From Microvirga pudoricolor (GTDB lineage: Bacteria; Pseudomonadota; Alphaproteobacteria; Rhizobiales; Beijerinckiaceae): a DNA stretch of 64,000 bases. The DNA is taken from assembly GCF_016892705.1 (NCBI RefSeq), contig NZ_JAFEMB010000001.1:1798001-1862000 (forward strand). The letters run 5' to 3'. Below are positions 8,341 to 17,984 of the stretch, one piece after another (position 1 is the stretch's first letter; every line of letters begins with the position of its first letter). The notes below the pieces were generated by a model, which saw only the letters and a program-made list of their open reading frames with translations, had not been told where the DNA came from and did not search any database. The position numbers and the translations under genes were made by a program.

Positions 8341-9864
8341 ATGGCCAGCAATCCAGATCTCACCCGCCGGCACATTCTCAGCGGCCTGGGCGCCATGACG
8401 GCGGCCGCCACGATCGGCAGCCCCGGCATCGCGTTCGCCCAGGTCAGCGGCGACTCCCTGATCGTCGGACAGACCGGAGACATCATGTCTCTCGATCCGG
8501 CCTACCGGCTCGATACGCTGACGGGAATCGTCCAGAAGCATCTCTACTCCTCCGTTCTAAGCCGCATGCCGGACATGAGCGTCGGGCCGGGCGTCGCCAA
8601 GTCGGCCGAGCGCCTGTCGCCGACGCGATGGCGCCTGGTCCTGCGCGATGGCATGACATTCAGCAACGGCGAACCGGTCGATGCCGAAGCCGTCAAGTAC
8701 ACGATCGCGCGTCTCAATGCCGAGGAGACGAAGTCTCCGATCCGCAGCTTCTTCGTCAACCTGAAAACGGTCGAGGTCGAATCGCCCAATGCTGTGGTGA
8801 TCGAAACCGAAGCGCCGGACGCCCTCTTCCAGGCTCGCATGACGAACCTGCAGCTCGTGCCGCCCAAATACACGGCCGGCGTCGGCCTGAAGTTCAACGA
8901 GGCGCCGATCGGATCCGGCCCCTACGTGCTGGACCGGTGGCGGCGCAACGAAGAGGTCGTGCTGCTCGCCAATCCGACCTATGGCGGCGAGGCCAAGCCG
9001 AAATACAAACGCATCGTGTTCCGTCCGGTGCCGGAGGAGATCGCCCGCATTTCGGCCGTCAAGACCGGTGCCGCGCATCTCGTCACGTCCCTGTCGCCCA
9101 ATCAGGCCGCAAGCCTGTCGAGCAACGAGGACGTTCAGGTGCTCAAGGTCGAGAGCAACCGCGTCATGGTGGTTCAGTTCAACCCGTTCGCGGAGCCGGC
9201 CACGAACCCGCTCTTCCGGCGGGCCGTGGGGCTGGCCATCAACCGCGACGAACTCATCCGCGGGCTGATGAAAGGCTATGCGAGTCCGGTGAAGACGATC
9301 TACGCGTCGTCCATCCAGGGCGTACCGGCGGATGCGCAGGGCGATTTCCCCTACAATCCCAACGAGGCCAGGAAGATCATCGAGGATCTGGGCCTCAAGG
9401 GGAAGGAGATCGAGCTGGCAGGCGCGGCGGGGCGCTATCCCCTCGACCGGGAGACGGCGCTCGCCGTCGGAGCCCAATTGCGCAGGGTCGGGCTGGATGT
9501 CAAAGTACGGACCGAGGAGTACGGATCCTTTGCCACCAAGATCAAATCGAACACGGTCGCGCCCATCTTCATTCAGCCGCACGGCAATGTCTGGCTCGAT
9601 CCCCTGCCGCAGATCATCGCCTTCTTCTACAGCAAAGGCCATTGGTCGGGCTGGAAGGAACCGGCTCTCGACGCGATGATCGACAAGGCCAACCAGGCGG
9701 ACGGTCCCGAGCGCGTCGCCCTCGTGGGGCAGCTGATCAAGAAGCTCAGGGATGACGCCTCCGCGGTTCCCCTGTTCGCCCACGAGGTCGTCTACGCGGC
9801 CGCGCCCTCCTTGAAATGGCGGCCGCGCGCCGACGATCTCATCATCGCCGAGGAAATCGGATGA
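8341..9864 (+). CDS. Peptide/opine ABC transporter substrate-binding protein (family 5)
   Basis: A 507-residue SBP family 5 protein. It has a twin-arginine-like N-terminus (TRRHILSGLGAMTAAATIG) with processing likely after IAFA-Q. The mature start is SLIVGQTGDIMSLDPAYRLD, and the family phrase YDLDRWRRNEEV-like region (GSGPYVLDRWRRNEEVVLL) is clear. Start ATG 8341 is preceded by GGAGAG. The stop overlaps the next ATG (ATGA), so translation is coupled to the M20 gene. It captures the ligand for the DppBCDF-type transporter encoded just downstream. Confidence 0.92.
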   Translation: MASNPDLTRRHILSGLGAMTAAATIGSPGIAFAQVSGDSLIVGQTGDIMSLDPAYRLDTLTGIVQKHLYSSVLSRMPDMSVGPGVAKSAERLSPTRWRLVLRDGMTFSNGEPVDAEAVKYTIARLNAEETKSPIRSFFVNLKTVEVESPNAVVIETEAPDALFQARMTNLQLVPPKYTAGVGLKFNEAPIGSGPYVLDRWRRNEEVVLLANPTYGGEAKPKYKRIVFRPVPEEIARISAVKTGAAHLVTSLSPNQAASLSSNEDVQVLKVESNRVMVVQFNPFAEPATNPLFRRAVGLAINRDELIRGLMKGYASPVKTIYASSIQGVPADAQGDFPYNPNEARKIIEDLGLKGKEIELAGAAGRYPLDRETALAVGAQLRRVGLDVKVRTEEYGSFATKIKSNTVAPIFIQPHGNVWLDPLPQIIAFFYSKGHWSGWKEPALDAMIDKANQADGPERVALVGQLIKKLRDDASAVPLFAHEVVYAAAPSLKWRPRADDLIIAEEIG

Positions 9865-11291
9865 GGCCACAGGCGGCCGACGAGGCGAGGCTGATGGCCC
9901 GCATCGAGCGGCGGGCCGACCTTTCCCTCGACGAGATCCGCCGCGCGATCCGTCAGCCGAGCGTCAGCCAGACGGGCGAAGGCGTGGACGCGATGGCTCT
10001 GTGGACGAAAGACTCTCTCCACGAACTCGGGGCGCAGGCCCGGCTGGTGCCGGGACGCCATGCCCCGATCGTGGAGGGGGAGCTGATCACGGACGCGAGC
10101 GCCCCGACCCTGCTGCTCTACGACCTGTACGACGTGCAGCCGGCCGCCGGCCAGACGGGATGGATCGTCGACCCGTTCGCCGCCGCCATCGTTCCCGGCG
10201 CCGATGGCCGGGACCGTCTCGTCGGCCGGGGTGCCTTCAACTCGAAAGCGCCCTTGTTCGGGACGCTTGCGGTCCTCAGGACCTTCAAGGAAGCCGGCAT
10301 CCGCCCCCCGGTCAACATCCGCTTCCTGATCGAGGGCGAGGAGGAGATCGGCAGCCCGTCCCTCCCTGGCTATATCGAAGCGAACCGGGAGGCGCTTGCC
10401 GGCTGCGACGCCGCCTTCATCCCCTATTTCGGCACGAACGGCGCCGGACACACCATCCTGCGCCTGGGGTTCAAGGGCCTGATCCTTCTGGAGTTCCGCG
10501 TCACGGGGGGTGACTGGGGCGGCCCAGTGGCGGGCGACATCCATGCCCTTCACGGCGCGCTCGTGGCCAGCCCCGCATGGCAGCTCGTCCAGGCCCTCGC
10601 GACGCTGGTCGACCGCCAGGAGAGGCTCGCCGTCGACGGGCTCGACGACATCACGCCCGGTCCCACGAGCGTCGAGCGATCGCTGATCGACGAGGTGGCG
10701 AAGCTCCACGATTTCGAGGCCTTCCGGCGGGAGGTTCGGGTCGGACGCCTCAAATCCAGCGGGCCGCCGCAGGATCTGCTGGCGGCCCTGATGCATTCGT
10801 GCACGCTCAACATCGATGCCCTGGCGGCCGGAACGGTCGAGGAGGGCCACGACCCGGCCACGATCATTCCCCAGACCGCCAGCGCCTTCGCCGACCTGCG
10901 GATCGTGCCGGGCATGGACCCCGACCGCGTGGTGGGGCTGATCCGTCGACACCTGGACCGGCGGGGTTTCGGACATGTGGAGATCCGCGTCCGGTCATCC
11001 TATCCGGCCTCCAGCACCGAGGCCGGTGAGCCCGTCGTGCGGGCCCTGGCCGACGCCTGTCGCGCGCATGGCGCCGATCTGAGGATCTACCCGCTGCACG
11101 CCGGCGCCGCGCCCATGCATCTCTTCTCGCAGGTTCTGGGCCTGCCCTACGCCTTCGGGGGGCTCGGACACGGGGCCGGCGCGCATGGGCCGAACGAATA
11201 TGTCATGGCTGACGCGATCGTGCCGTTCATGAAGTGCGTGGCGACATTCTTCTACCGCTTCGCGCGCTATCAGCGAGAAACGCGATGTTGA
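9861..11291 (+). CDS. M20-family metallohydrolase homologue with altered metal site
   Basis: A 476-residue protein of the M20 dipeptidase/deacetylase family. The usual first motif (GHxDVxP) reads YDLYDVQPA: aspartate D91 is kept, but the metal-ligand histidine is replaced by Leu89. The bridging-aspartate motif reads GRGAFNSKAP, with Asn127 where Asp is normal. The catalytic glutamates (IEGEEEIGSPS) and the terminal histidine (GHGAGAHGPNEYV) remain. A subfamily with a YD-aliphatic-YDV motif appears to exist from memory, so this may be a one-metal or divergent active site rather than decay. It overlaps both neighbours (ATGA and ATGTTGA), inside the transporter operon, so it probably hydrolyses the imported compound. 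Confidence 0.85.
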   Translation: MRPQAADEARLMARIERRADLSLDEIRRAIRQPSVSQTGEGVDAMALWTKDSLHELGAQARLVPGRHAPIVEGELITDASAPTLLLYDLYDVQPAAGQTGWIVDPFAAAIVPGADGRDRLVGRGAFNSKAPLFGTLAVLRTFKEAGIRPPVNIRFLIEGEEEIGSPSLPGYIEANREALAGCDAAFIPYFGTNGAGHTILRLGFKGLILLEFRVTGGDWGGPVAGDIHALHGALVASPAWQLVQALATLVDRQERLAVDGLDDITPGPTSVERSLIDEVAKLHDFEAFRREVRVGRLKSSGPPQDLLAALMHSCTLNIDALAAGTVEEGHDPATIIPQTASAFADLRIVPGMDPDRVVGLIRRHLDRRGFGHVEIRVRSSYPASSTEAGEPVVRALADACRAHGADLRIYPLHAGAAPMHLFSQVLGLPYAFGGLGHGAGAHGPNEYVMADAIVPFMKCVATFFYRFARYQRETRC

Positions 11292-12202
11292 CCTACCTGG
11301 CCCGGCGCAGCCTTCTGGTGATCGTCACGATCGCGGGCGTCATGACGATCCTCTTCGGCCTGCAGAAGCTGGCCGGCGATCCCACCATCTTCCTGCTGCC
11401 GCCCGAGGCCACGGAGGCGGAGCGCTTGAGCCTCCTGCATCGGCTCGGCCTCGACCGTCCCCTCATCGTCCAGTACCTGTCCTTCCTGGCCAATGCGGCG
11501 ACCGGGGACATCGGCCTGTCGTGGAAGTACAACGAGCCGGCGCTGCCCATCGTGCTCGAAGCCTTCCCGGCCACCATCCTGCTCGCCACGTCGGCCCTCG
11601 CCTTCAGCATCCTGACCGCGGTCCCCCTCGGGATCCTGGCGGCCCTCAGGCGCGACACCTGGGTCGACACCTTCGCGAGCGGCATCGCCGTCATCGGGCA
11701 GGCCATGCCGGTTTACTGGTCGGGCCTTCTGTTCATCCTGCTCTTCAGCACCACCCTGCGGTGGCTCCCCTCGATGGGTGGGGAAGGCTGGCTCGCCCTG
11801 ATCCTGCCGGCCGTCACCCTGGGGCTCAACACCATGGCGCGCATCATGCGCATCACGCGCTCCTCGATGCTCGACGTGCTCGGCCAGGACTACGTGAGGA
11901 CCGTGCGCGCCAAGGGCATTCCGGAATACGCCATTCTGTTCAAGCATGGCCTGCGCAACGCCGCCGTGCCGATCGTGGCGCTCATCGGGCTGCAACTCGG
12001 AGGCCTTCTCGGCGGAGCCGTTCTCATCGAAACCGTCTTTTCCTGGCCGGGCGTCGGGCGGCTGGCCGTCAACGCGGTCTATTCCCGGGATTTCCCGCTC
12101 GTGCAGTCGGTGGCTCTCATCGTCACGGTCACGTTCTCTCTCGTGAACATGTTCGTGGACGTGCTCTGCGCCACGCTCAACCCCCAGATCCGGCTCAATT
12201 GA
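11285..12202 (+). CDS. Peptide/opine ABC transporter permease, DppB type
   Basis: A 305-residue inner-membrane permease with about six hydrophobic segments. The DppB-type N-terminus is LARRSLLVIVTIAGVMTILF. The EAA-loop for the ATPase contact is LGQDYVRTVRAKGIPEYAIL, followed by the conserved LRNAAVPIVALIGLQLGGLLG and FSWPGVGRLAV. The start at 11285 overlaps the preceding stop by seven bases. It pairs with the DppC-type permease that begins 11 bases downstream. Confidence 0.93.
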   Translation: MLTYLARRSLLVIVTIAGVMTILFGLQKLAGDPTIFLLPPEATEAERLSLLHRLGLDRPLIVQYLSFLANAATGDIGLSWKYNEPALPIVLEAFPATILLATSALAFSILTAVPLGILAALRRDTWVDTFASGIAVIGQAMPVYWSGLLFILLFSTTLRWLPSMGGEGWLALILPAVTLGLNTMARIMRITRSSMLDVLGQDYVRTVRAKGIPEYAILFKHGLRNAAVPIVALIGLQLGGLLGGAVLIETVFSWPGVGRLAVNAVYSRDFPLVQSVALIVTVTFSLVNMFVDVLCATLNPQIRLN

Positions 12203-12212
12203 AGGGACATCC

Positions 12213-13043
12213 ATGTCGAAGAAAGGTCTTGCGGGATTCGGCATCCTCCTTCTCGTCATCGTGGCCGCCATCACGGCGCCGTGGATCTCCCCCTTCGATC
12301 CGAACGCCCAGGACATCATCAACAGCCTGGCGGCGCCGATGGCCGAGGGGAGCGAGGGCGGCATCCATCTCCTGGGCACGGACAGGCTCGGGCAGGACGT
12401 CATGAGCCGCATCATCTACGGGACGCGCGTGTCGCTGACCGTCGCCTTCGGGGCCGTCGGTGTCTCGGCCCTGATCGGCATTCCCCTCGGCCTCGCGGCC
12501 GGGTTCATGAGCCGCACGGTCGAGTCGCTGGTGCTCGTCGCGACCGACATCGTGCTGTCGATTCCCTTCATCCTGCTGGCGCTCGTCCTCATGAGCGTGC
12601 TGGGCGCGAGCCTCACCAACCTCATCATCGCGTTCGCGGTCGTACGCTGGGCCCAGTTCGCCCGGGTCACCTATTCCCTGTCGCTGGAGCTCCGGGAGAA
12701 GGAATACGTGCTGTCGTGCCGGGCCGCCGGGATCTCCCTGCCGCGGACGCTCGCCGTGCACGTCCTGCCCAACATGGTCGGACCCCTGATGGTGATCGCC
12801 ACCCTCGAGCTGGCCTACGCGATCCTCATGGAATCGGGTCTCTCCTTCCTGGGCCTCGGCGCTCCGCCGGAGACGCCGTCCTGGGGCGGCATGCTGCAAG
12901 AGGGACGCAACGAGCTCGACACGGCCTGGTGGCTCACGGCCGCTCCCGGACTGGCCATCATGGCCACGGCCATCGGGTATAATTTCGTCGGAGACTGGAT
13001 TCGCGACCGACTCGATCCGCGCCTGCAGGGAGTGCTGCGATGA
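12213..13043 (+). CDS. Peptide/opine ABC transporter permease, DppC type
   Basis: A 276-residue permease. Family landmarks are LLGTDRLGQDVMSRIIYGTRVSL near the N-terminus (HLLGTDRLGQDVMSR), the EAA loop LREKEYVLSCRAAGISLPRT and the C-terminal block ESGLSFLGLGAPPETPSWG. About five to six membrane segments are visible. The ribosome site AAGGGA precedes the ATG. The last four bases overlap the following ATPase gene (ATGA). Together with the DppB-type subunit it forms the membrane channel. Confidence 0.93.
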   Translation: MSKKGLAGFGILLLVIVAAITAPWISPFDPNAQDIINSLAAPMAEGSEGGIHLLGTDRLGQDVMSRIIYGTRVSLTVAFGAVGVSALIGIPLGLAAGFMSRTVESLVLVATDIVLSIPFILLALVLMSVLGASLTNLIIAFAVVRWAQFARVTYSLSLELREKEYVLSCRAAGISLPRTLAVHVLPNMVGPLMVIATLELAYAILMESGLSFLGLGAPPETPSWGGMLQEGRNELDTAWWLTAAPGLAIMATAIGYNFVGDWIRDRLDPRLQGVLR

Positions 13044-14047
13044 ACGCACCGGTCTTCCAGATGAGCAATGTCAGCATCGACATCGGCGGCCCGCGATCGA
13101 TCATGCAGCGCATCGCCAGCGGCATCAACCTCGAGCTGCACAGGGGTAGGACGCTGGCCCTCGTGGGCGAGAGCGGGTGCGGCAAGTCTGTGACGGCCCT
13201 GTCGGCCATGAACCTCCTGTCGGCCCCTCTGCGGGTCAGCGAGGGCTCCATCGTGCTCCGGACGGAGGACGGCCCGCAGGATATCGCGGGGCTGGACCCG
13301 TCGGGCCGGCAGATGCGGGCCATTCGCGGGCGCCGCATCGCGATGATCTTTCAGGATCCCATGACGGCGCTCGACCCCGTCTATACGGTGGGCGACCAGA
13401 TCTCCGAGGGCCTGCGCCGGCATCTCGGCCTGTCGCGGAGAGAGGCCTGGGCACGGGCCGTCGACCTCCTGCGTCTGGTGGGCATCCCCGCCCCGGAGGA
13501 GCGCGCGGGGCACTATCCCTTCCAGCTTTCCGGCGGCATGCGGCAGCGCGTGATGATCGCCATCGCGATCGCATGCGCTCCCAGCGTCCTGATCGCCGAC
13601 GAGCCGACCACGGCCCTCGACGTCACGGTCCAGGCGCAGATCCTGGACCTGCTGCGCGATCTCGGCGAGAGGCTCGGCATGGCGACCCTCCTGATCACCC
13701 ACGATCTGGGCGTGGTGGCCGAGAATGCCGACGACGTGATCGTCATGTATCGCGGCCACGTGGTCGAGAAGGCGGGCGTGGGTGCCTTGTTCGACAACCC
13801 GGCGCATCCCTATACCCGGGGGCTGATGGCCTCCCTTCCGCCCGCGGACGGAAGGCGGGTCGAGCTGACCCCCATTCCCGGGCAGGTTCCGCCGATCACC
13901 GAGGAGATCCAGGGCTGCCCGTTCGCCGGCCGCTGTCCCCATGTCATGCCAAGATGCGGGGAGCGGATGCCGGCCCTCCAGAACCTCTCGCCGGAGCATT
14001 CGGTGGCCTGTTGGCTTTACCCGGCCGTCGCGGAGGCCGTCGCATGA
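13040..14047 (+). CDS. Peptide/opine ABC transporter ATP-binding protein, DppD type
   Basis: A 335-residue ATPase with Walker [12 protein letters not shown]-loop [15 protein letters not shown], signature [16 protein letters not shown], Walker [15 protein letters not shown] and switch histidine ITHDLG. The C-terminal oligopeptide-transporter extension carries a Cys-rich segment ([14 protein letters not shown]) typical of DppD/OppD and able to bind an iron-sulfur cluster in some members. It overlaps its neighbours by four bases on each side, indicating one translationally coupled operon. Confidence 0.94.
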   Translation: MNAPVFQMSNVSIDIGGPRSIMQRIASGINLELHRGRTLALVGESGCGKSVTALSAMNLLSAPLRVSEGSIVLRTEDGPQDIAGLDPSGRQMRAIRGRRIAMIFQDPMTALDPVYTVGDQISEGLRRHLGLSRREAWARAVDLLRLVGIPAPEERAGHYPFQLSGGMRQRVMIAIAIACAPSVLIADEPTTALDVTVQAQILDLLRDLGERLGMATLLITHDLGVVAENADDVIVMYRGHVVEKAGVGALFDNPAHPYTRGLMASLPPADGRRVELTPIPGQVPPITEEIQGCPFAGRCPHVMPRCGERMPALQNLSPEHSVACWLYPAVAEAVA

Positions 14048-15093
14048 CCGAGCGCCTGCGCATCAGCGATCTCAAGGTCCATTACCCGATCCGCAAGGGC
14101 CTGTTCCGCCGGGTCGTCGGCGCGGTCCGAGCGGTGGACGGCGTCAGCCTCGCCATCCCGACGGGGGCCACGTTCGGCCTCGTGGGCGAGAGCGGCTGCG
14201 GCAAGAGTTCCCTCGCCAGGGCCATTCTTCAGCTGCAGAAGCCCTCCGGCGGCCGGATCCTGTTCCGCGCGCAGGGACAGGACGCCGCCGCCACCGACCT
14301 GACCGCACTGAGCCCGCGCAAGCTGCGCGCCCTGCGGCGCGAGATGCAGATCGTGTTTCAGGATCCATACGCGGCGCTCAACCCTCGTCTGCGGGTCAAG
14401 ACCATTCTCGACGAACCGCTGCGGGCGATGGAGTCGCTCGGTGGCGCGGAGCGCCGCGAACGCATCCTGCAGAGCCTCGAGGCCGTGGGGCTGACCGAAG
14501 CGGCGCTCGAGCGGTTTCCGCACCAGTTCTCCGGCGGCCAGCGCCAGCGGATCGCGATTGCCCGCGCGCTCCTGTCCCACCCGAACTTCATCGTCCTCGA
14601 CGAGCCCGTCTCCGCGCTCGACGTGTCCGTGCGCGCACAGATCCTCAACCTGCTCATCCACCTGCAGCGCCGGCTCGGCCTCACCTATCTGTTCGTCTCC
14701 CACGACCTGTCCGTGGTGCGGTACCTGTGCGATCAGGTCGCGATCATGTATCTCGGCCGCATCGTCGAGAGCGGCCCGACGGACCGGATTTTCGCCAACC
14801 CGCTTCACCCCTACACCAAGCTTCTCCTGGCCGCCGTGCCGGCGCCCAGGCCCCGGCGGGGCCGAAAACCCGTGAGGCTGCAGGGCGATCCGCCAAGCCC
14901 CATGAACATGCCCGAGGGCTGCCCCTTTCACACCCGATGCCCCGACGCGACGGACGAATGCCGCACGCAGGTGCCGCAACTGCGGGAGCTCGAGCCGGCG
15001 CACACGGTGTCGTGCCACCATGCGGAGCGCCTTGCCGTTCAGGACGGTCCGGCCGGCGCCCAGGCCATGGCCCTCGCCCGCGCCACGGCCTGA
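14044..15093 (+). CDS. Peptide/opine ABC transporter ATP-binding protein, DppF type
   Basis: A 349-residue partner ATPase with Walker [14 protein letters not shown]-loop IVFQDPYAALNPRLRV, signature FSGGQRQRIAIARAL, Walker B FIVLDEPVSALDVS and SHDLSVVRYL. The C-terminal extension has CPFHTRCPDATDEC. The N-terminal YPIRKGLFRRVVGAVRAVDGVS is characteristic of the DppF/OppF side. It closes the transporter operon; 236 bases with no recognised gene follow before the next gene. Confidence 0.94.
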   Translation: MTERLRISDLKVHYPIRKGLFRRVVGAVRAVDGVSLAIPTGATFGLVGESGCGKSSLARAILQLQKPSGGRILFRAQGQDAAATDLTALSPRKLRALRREMQIVFQDPYAALNPRLRVKTILDEPLRAMESLGGAERRERILQSLEAVGLTEAALERFPHQFSGGQRQRIAIARALLSHPNFIVLDEPVSALDVSVRAQILNLLIHLQRRLGLTYLFVSHDLSVVRYLCDQVAIMYLGRIVESGPTDRIFANPLHPYTKLLLAAVPAPRPRRGRKPVRLQGDPPSPMNMPEGCPFHTRCPDATDECRTQVPQLRELEPAHTVSCHHAERLAVQDGPAGAQAMALARATA

Positions 15094-15329
15094 TCCTCAT
15101 TGCGGCCGGGATCGGCGCTCCGGATCGGAGCGGGCAGCCCGCTCTCGAGCCCGACGGCGTATAGCCCGGGCCTATACCACGTTCAAATGTTTCAATTTTT
15201 CGATGATCTCCTGCTGCGTAAGATGATCCCGAGACCCGGCCTCAGCCGGCCACGACGCCAAGCGCCCGGACGTGAGACGCGACAAGGGCATCCGACGTCC
15301 CAGCGAGGGCCGTCTTCGGGAGAAACGAG

Positions 15330-16193
15330 ATGAAGCATCCCAGGTCGTTCCGGCATCTGTTCGGTGTCGCCGCACTCACCTTGAGCGCCGCCTTCACGGG
15401 CGCCGTCGCGCAGGATGCGGCCCGACCGGCTCCGCTGGAGACCGTCGTGCCCGGGCAGCTGACGGTCCTGTTCAATCCCGCCTCGCCTCCCACGTCCTTC
15501 ATCAAGGACGGCAAGGCGACCGGCATGGCGGTGGAGATCGTGGAAGAGATTGCCAGACGCCACAACCTCGCGGTGGAGTTCAAGGCCCAGGCCGATCTCG
15601 CCGGGGCCTTGCCGGCCGTTTCGAACCGGCAATACGACCTTGCCGCCATGGGCCTCATGAGAACGCCCGAGCGGGAGGCCGTCGTCGATTTCTCGGGCTC
15701 CTGGTACTACGGCTGGTTTCCGCTGATCGTGGACAAGAGCGCCGGCATCGGCGGGTACGGGGATCTGTCGGGCAAGACCGTGGGCATCAACAAGGGCAGC
15801 ATCCAGGAACGCTACATGGCGGACAACCACCCCGGCATCCAGCTCATGGCGTTCCCGAACGACACGGCCGCCGTCGCGGCGCTGAACGCCGGAAAGGTCG
15901 ACGGCGTTCTGACGGGAAGCGCCCTGCTCGGCGAGACGCTGAAGCGGTTTCCCCACCTGACGGTCGCGGCACGGACGCCCACGCCCTATCCGAACGCCTT
16001 CCCGGTGCGCAAGGGCAACGACGCCCTCCGCAAGGCCCTCGACGATGGGCTGCGCGAGCTCGTCCGGGACGGGACCTATGTCAGGATCTTCGACAAGTGG
16101 CATGCGGGGGACGCCCTGCCGGAGCCCATGTACAAGGATTATCCGGGCCTTGAAGCCCAGCGCGCGCCCGGGGTGGCGTCCCCGCGCTCGTAG
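15330..16193 (+). CDS. Amino-acid ABC transporter substrate-binding protein (family 3)
   Basis: A 287-residue SBP family 3 protein. A signal peptide of about 27 residues ends at GAVA-QDA. The mature start is LTVLFNPASPPTSFIKDGKATGMAVEIV, the usual glutamine/polar-amino-acid-binding pattern. The hinge motif LSGKTVGINKGS and the end phrase DGTYVRIFDKWH are typical. The start codon is preceded by GGGAGAAACGAG. It begins a second transport set that includes a transpeptidase, a permease and an ATPase of the amino-acid type, so an amino acid or gamma-glutamyl compound is a plausible ligand (inference). Confidence 0.9.
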   Translation: MKHPRSFRHLFGVAALTLSAAFTGAVAQDAARPAPLETVVPGQLTVLFNPASPPTSFIKDGKATGMAVEIVEEIARRHNLAVEFKAQADLAGALPAVSNRQYDLAAMGLMRTPEREAVVDFSGSWYYGWFPLIVDKSAGIGGYGDLSGKTVGINKGSIQERYMADNHPGIQLMAFPNDTAAVAALNAGKVDGVLTGSALLGETLKRFPHLTVAARTPTPYPNAFPVRKGNDALRKALDDGLRELVRDGTYVRIFDKWHAGDALPEPMYKDYPGLEAQRAPGVASPRS

Positions 16194-16255
16194 GATCGCG
16201 CGGGATCGCGGGCCGCGTCGGGCCTGCCGCCGCGCCGTGCGATGCTCCCGATGGC

Positions 16256-16275
16256 GGCTTCTCTCGAGAGAAGCC
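16256..16275. promoter_or_regulatory. Perfect 20-bp palindrome upstream of the transpeptidase gene
   Basis: GGCTTCTCTCGAGAGAAGCC is self-complementary over all 20 bases with no spacer. It lies 32 bases upstream of the ATG at 16308 and just ahead of the GAGGGA ribosome site. A fully symmetric dyad with no unpaired loop is more typical of a DNA operator for a dimeric regulator than of a terminator. No run of T follows. Confidence 0.6.
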
Positions 16276-16307
16276 CGTCAACCCCCCACACCTGCTTCGA
16301 GGGATCC

Positions 16308-17984
16308 ATGGGCTCGATGGTCGTTTGTCCAGAGCCGCCGGCGGCTGCGGTCGGCGCCGACATCCTGCACCGCGGCGGCAATGCGGCCGATGCGGCGGTT
16401 GCGGCGGCTTTCGCCCAGGGCGCGACCAACCCCTTTCAATGCGGCCTCGGCGGCACGGCCATCCTTCTCGCCATGGACAGGACCGGCGGCACGACGGTTC
16501 TGAACGGAGAGGCCGAGACCGGGTCGGGTCCGGTTCCCGCCGGCTGGGCCCGGCACCTGAACGGCCGCGCGGAGGCCATCGGCCGGTTCATCGTCGAAGG
16601 AGACGACAATCAGATCGGCGCCCCATCGGTCATGGCGCCAGGGTTCGTCGCCACCTGCGCCGAACTCCTCGCCCTGCACGGAAGCGGCAGGTTTTCCTGG
16701 GCCGAACTGATCGCGCCGTCGATCCGCCTGGCGACCGGCTTCGAGGTCTATCCCTACATCGCCGCGATCTGGGCCCGGGAGTTCGAGGAGCGCGGTCCCG
16801 CGGCTCCCGGCTATCCGTCCCTCATGGCGAAGTTCGAGCGGGACGATGGCGCCAGGCGCCTCTATCTCAAGGACGGATCGCAGCCGTACCGGACCGGCGA
16901 TTGCCTGCGCCAGCCCGCCCTGGCCCGGACCCTGGACCGGATCGCGCAGGCTGGGGCGGCGGATTTCTACGGCGGAGCCGTCGGCCGGCAGATCGGCGAG
17001 GACCTGGAGCGCAGGGGCAGCCTGGTCCTGGCCGAGGATATCGCGTCCTACCGGGTGCGTCGGCAGGAGGCCCTGCATGCCCGGTATCGCGGCCACGACG
17101 TCCACACGTCGCCGCCGCCGAGCCCCGGCGTCCAGCTCGTCGAGATGCTGGGCATCCTGGAGAGGTTGAACATTCCGGCGCATCCGCGCGACAGCCTCGA
17201 GGCCGTGGACACGATCGCGCAGGTGATGCGCGCGGGCTTTGCCGACAACCGGGACGTCAAGGCGGTTCTGCTCCCGGAGGCGGATGCCTGGACGCGGCGC
17301 GTGACATCGCAAGACCGCATCCGCCAGTGGGCGGAGCGCATCGCTCGAGGCGAGCGTATCGCCGGCGAAGCCGAGAGGCGGAGCACCGGGACGACGCATG
17401 TGGTCGCCGTCGACGATGACGGTCTCGCCATCAGTTTCACCCATTCCATCGGGTCCGTCGCCGGAGCGGGCTTCGTTTCGCCGGAGCTCGGCTTTCTGCA
17501 CAACAACTTCCTCGGCCATTTCGACCCCCGCCCGGATCGGCCGATGTCGATCCTGCCGGGGCGGCGCATCGGCAGCGGAATGCCGACGATCGTCCGCCGG
17601 GACGGTCGCACCAAGCTCGTGATCGGCGCCCCGGGCGGCAGCAGGATCATCACGTCGATCCTCCAGGTTCTCCTGAACGTCGTGGACCGGGACATCCCGG
17701 CCGACATCGCCGTGGGATTGCCGCGGTTCCACAGCGAGGAAGACCTGCTCATTCATCTCGAGCCCGGCTGGCCGGAGGCCATTCGCACGGGACTCGAGAG
17801 CCGAGGCTGCGCCGTGCGCCGGGCCATCGATCAGGCGCGCGTTCAGGCCATCCAGATCGACCAGGACGGCCGCCTGATCCCGGGCGCGGATCCCCGCGGC
17901 GGGGCCGTCGGTCTCGGACCCGCATCCGGTTCCCGATCCTCGTCCGGCTCCCGCCCAACCATCGGAGATGAAACCCATGCCTGA
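16308..17984 (+). CDS. Gamma-glutamyltranspeptidase family protein
   Basis: A 558-residue Ntn-hydrolase of the gamma-glutamyltransferase family, which cleaves gamma-glutamyl amides such as glutathione. The N-terminal block PPAAAVGADILHRGGNAADA and the self-cleavage site GTTHVVAVDDDG are visible; the probable nucleophile is the first Thr of TTH, about residue 362. The small-subunit region with FLHNNFLGHFD and APGGSRIITSILQVLLN follows. I chose ATG 16308 because GAGGGA precedes it and a longer frame from 16242 would place a 20-bp palindrome inside the gene. No signal peptide is seen, so the protein may be cytoplasmic and act on imported substrate. It overlaps the next gene by eight bases. Confidence 0.9.
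   Translation: MGSMVVCPEPPAAAVGADILHRGGNAADAAVAAAFAQGATNPFQCGLGGTAILLAMDRTGGTTVLNGEAETGSGPVPAGWARHLNGRAEAIGRFIVEGDDNQIGAPSVMAPGFVATCAELLALHGSGRFSWAELIAPSIRLATGFEVYPYIAAIWAREFEERGPAAPGYPSLMAKFERDDGARRLYLKDGSQPYRTGDCLRQPALARTLDRIAQAGAADFYGGAVGRQIGEDLERRGSLVLAEDIASYRVRRQEALHARYRGHDVHTSPPPSPGVQLVEMLGILERLNIPAHPRDSLEAVDTIAQVMRAGFADNRDVKAVLLPEADAWTRRVTSQDRIRQWAERIARGERIAGEAERRSTGTTHVVAVDDDGLAISFTHSIGSVAGAGFVSPELGFLHNNFLGHFDPRPDRPMSILPGRRIGSGMPTIVRRDGRTKLVIGAPGGSRIITSILQVLLNVVDRDIPADIAVGLPRFHSEEDLLIHLEPGWPEAIRTGLESRGCAVRRAIDQARVQAIQIDQDGRLIPGADPRGGAVGLGPASGSRSSSGSRPTIGDETHA

Noticed and set aside
15094..15329. Possible gene between the DppF-type ATPase and the next binding protein
   Set aside because: Short frames lack ribosome sites and similarity; an AT-rich patch around 15180-15205 is more likely a promoter.
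16242..16307. Longer N-terminus for the transpeptidase from ATG 16242
   Set aside because: There is no ribosome site, no family similarity and a perfect palindrome inside the extension.
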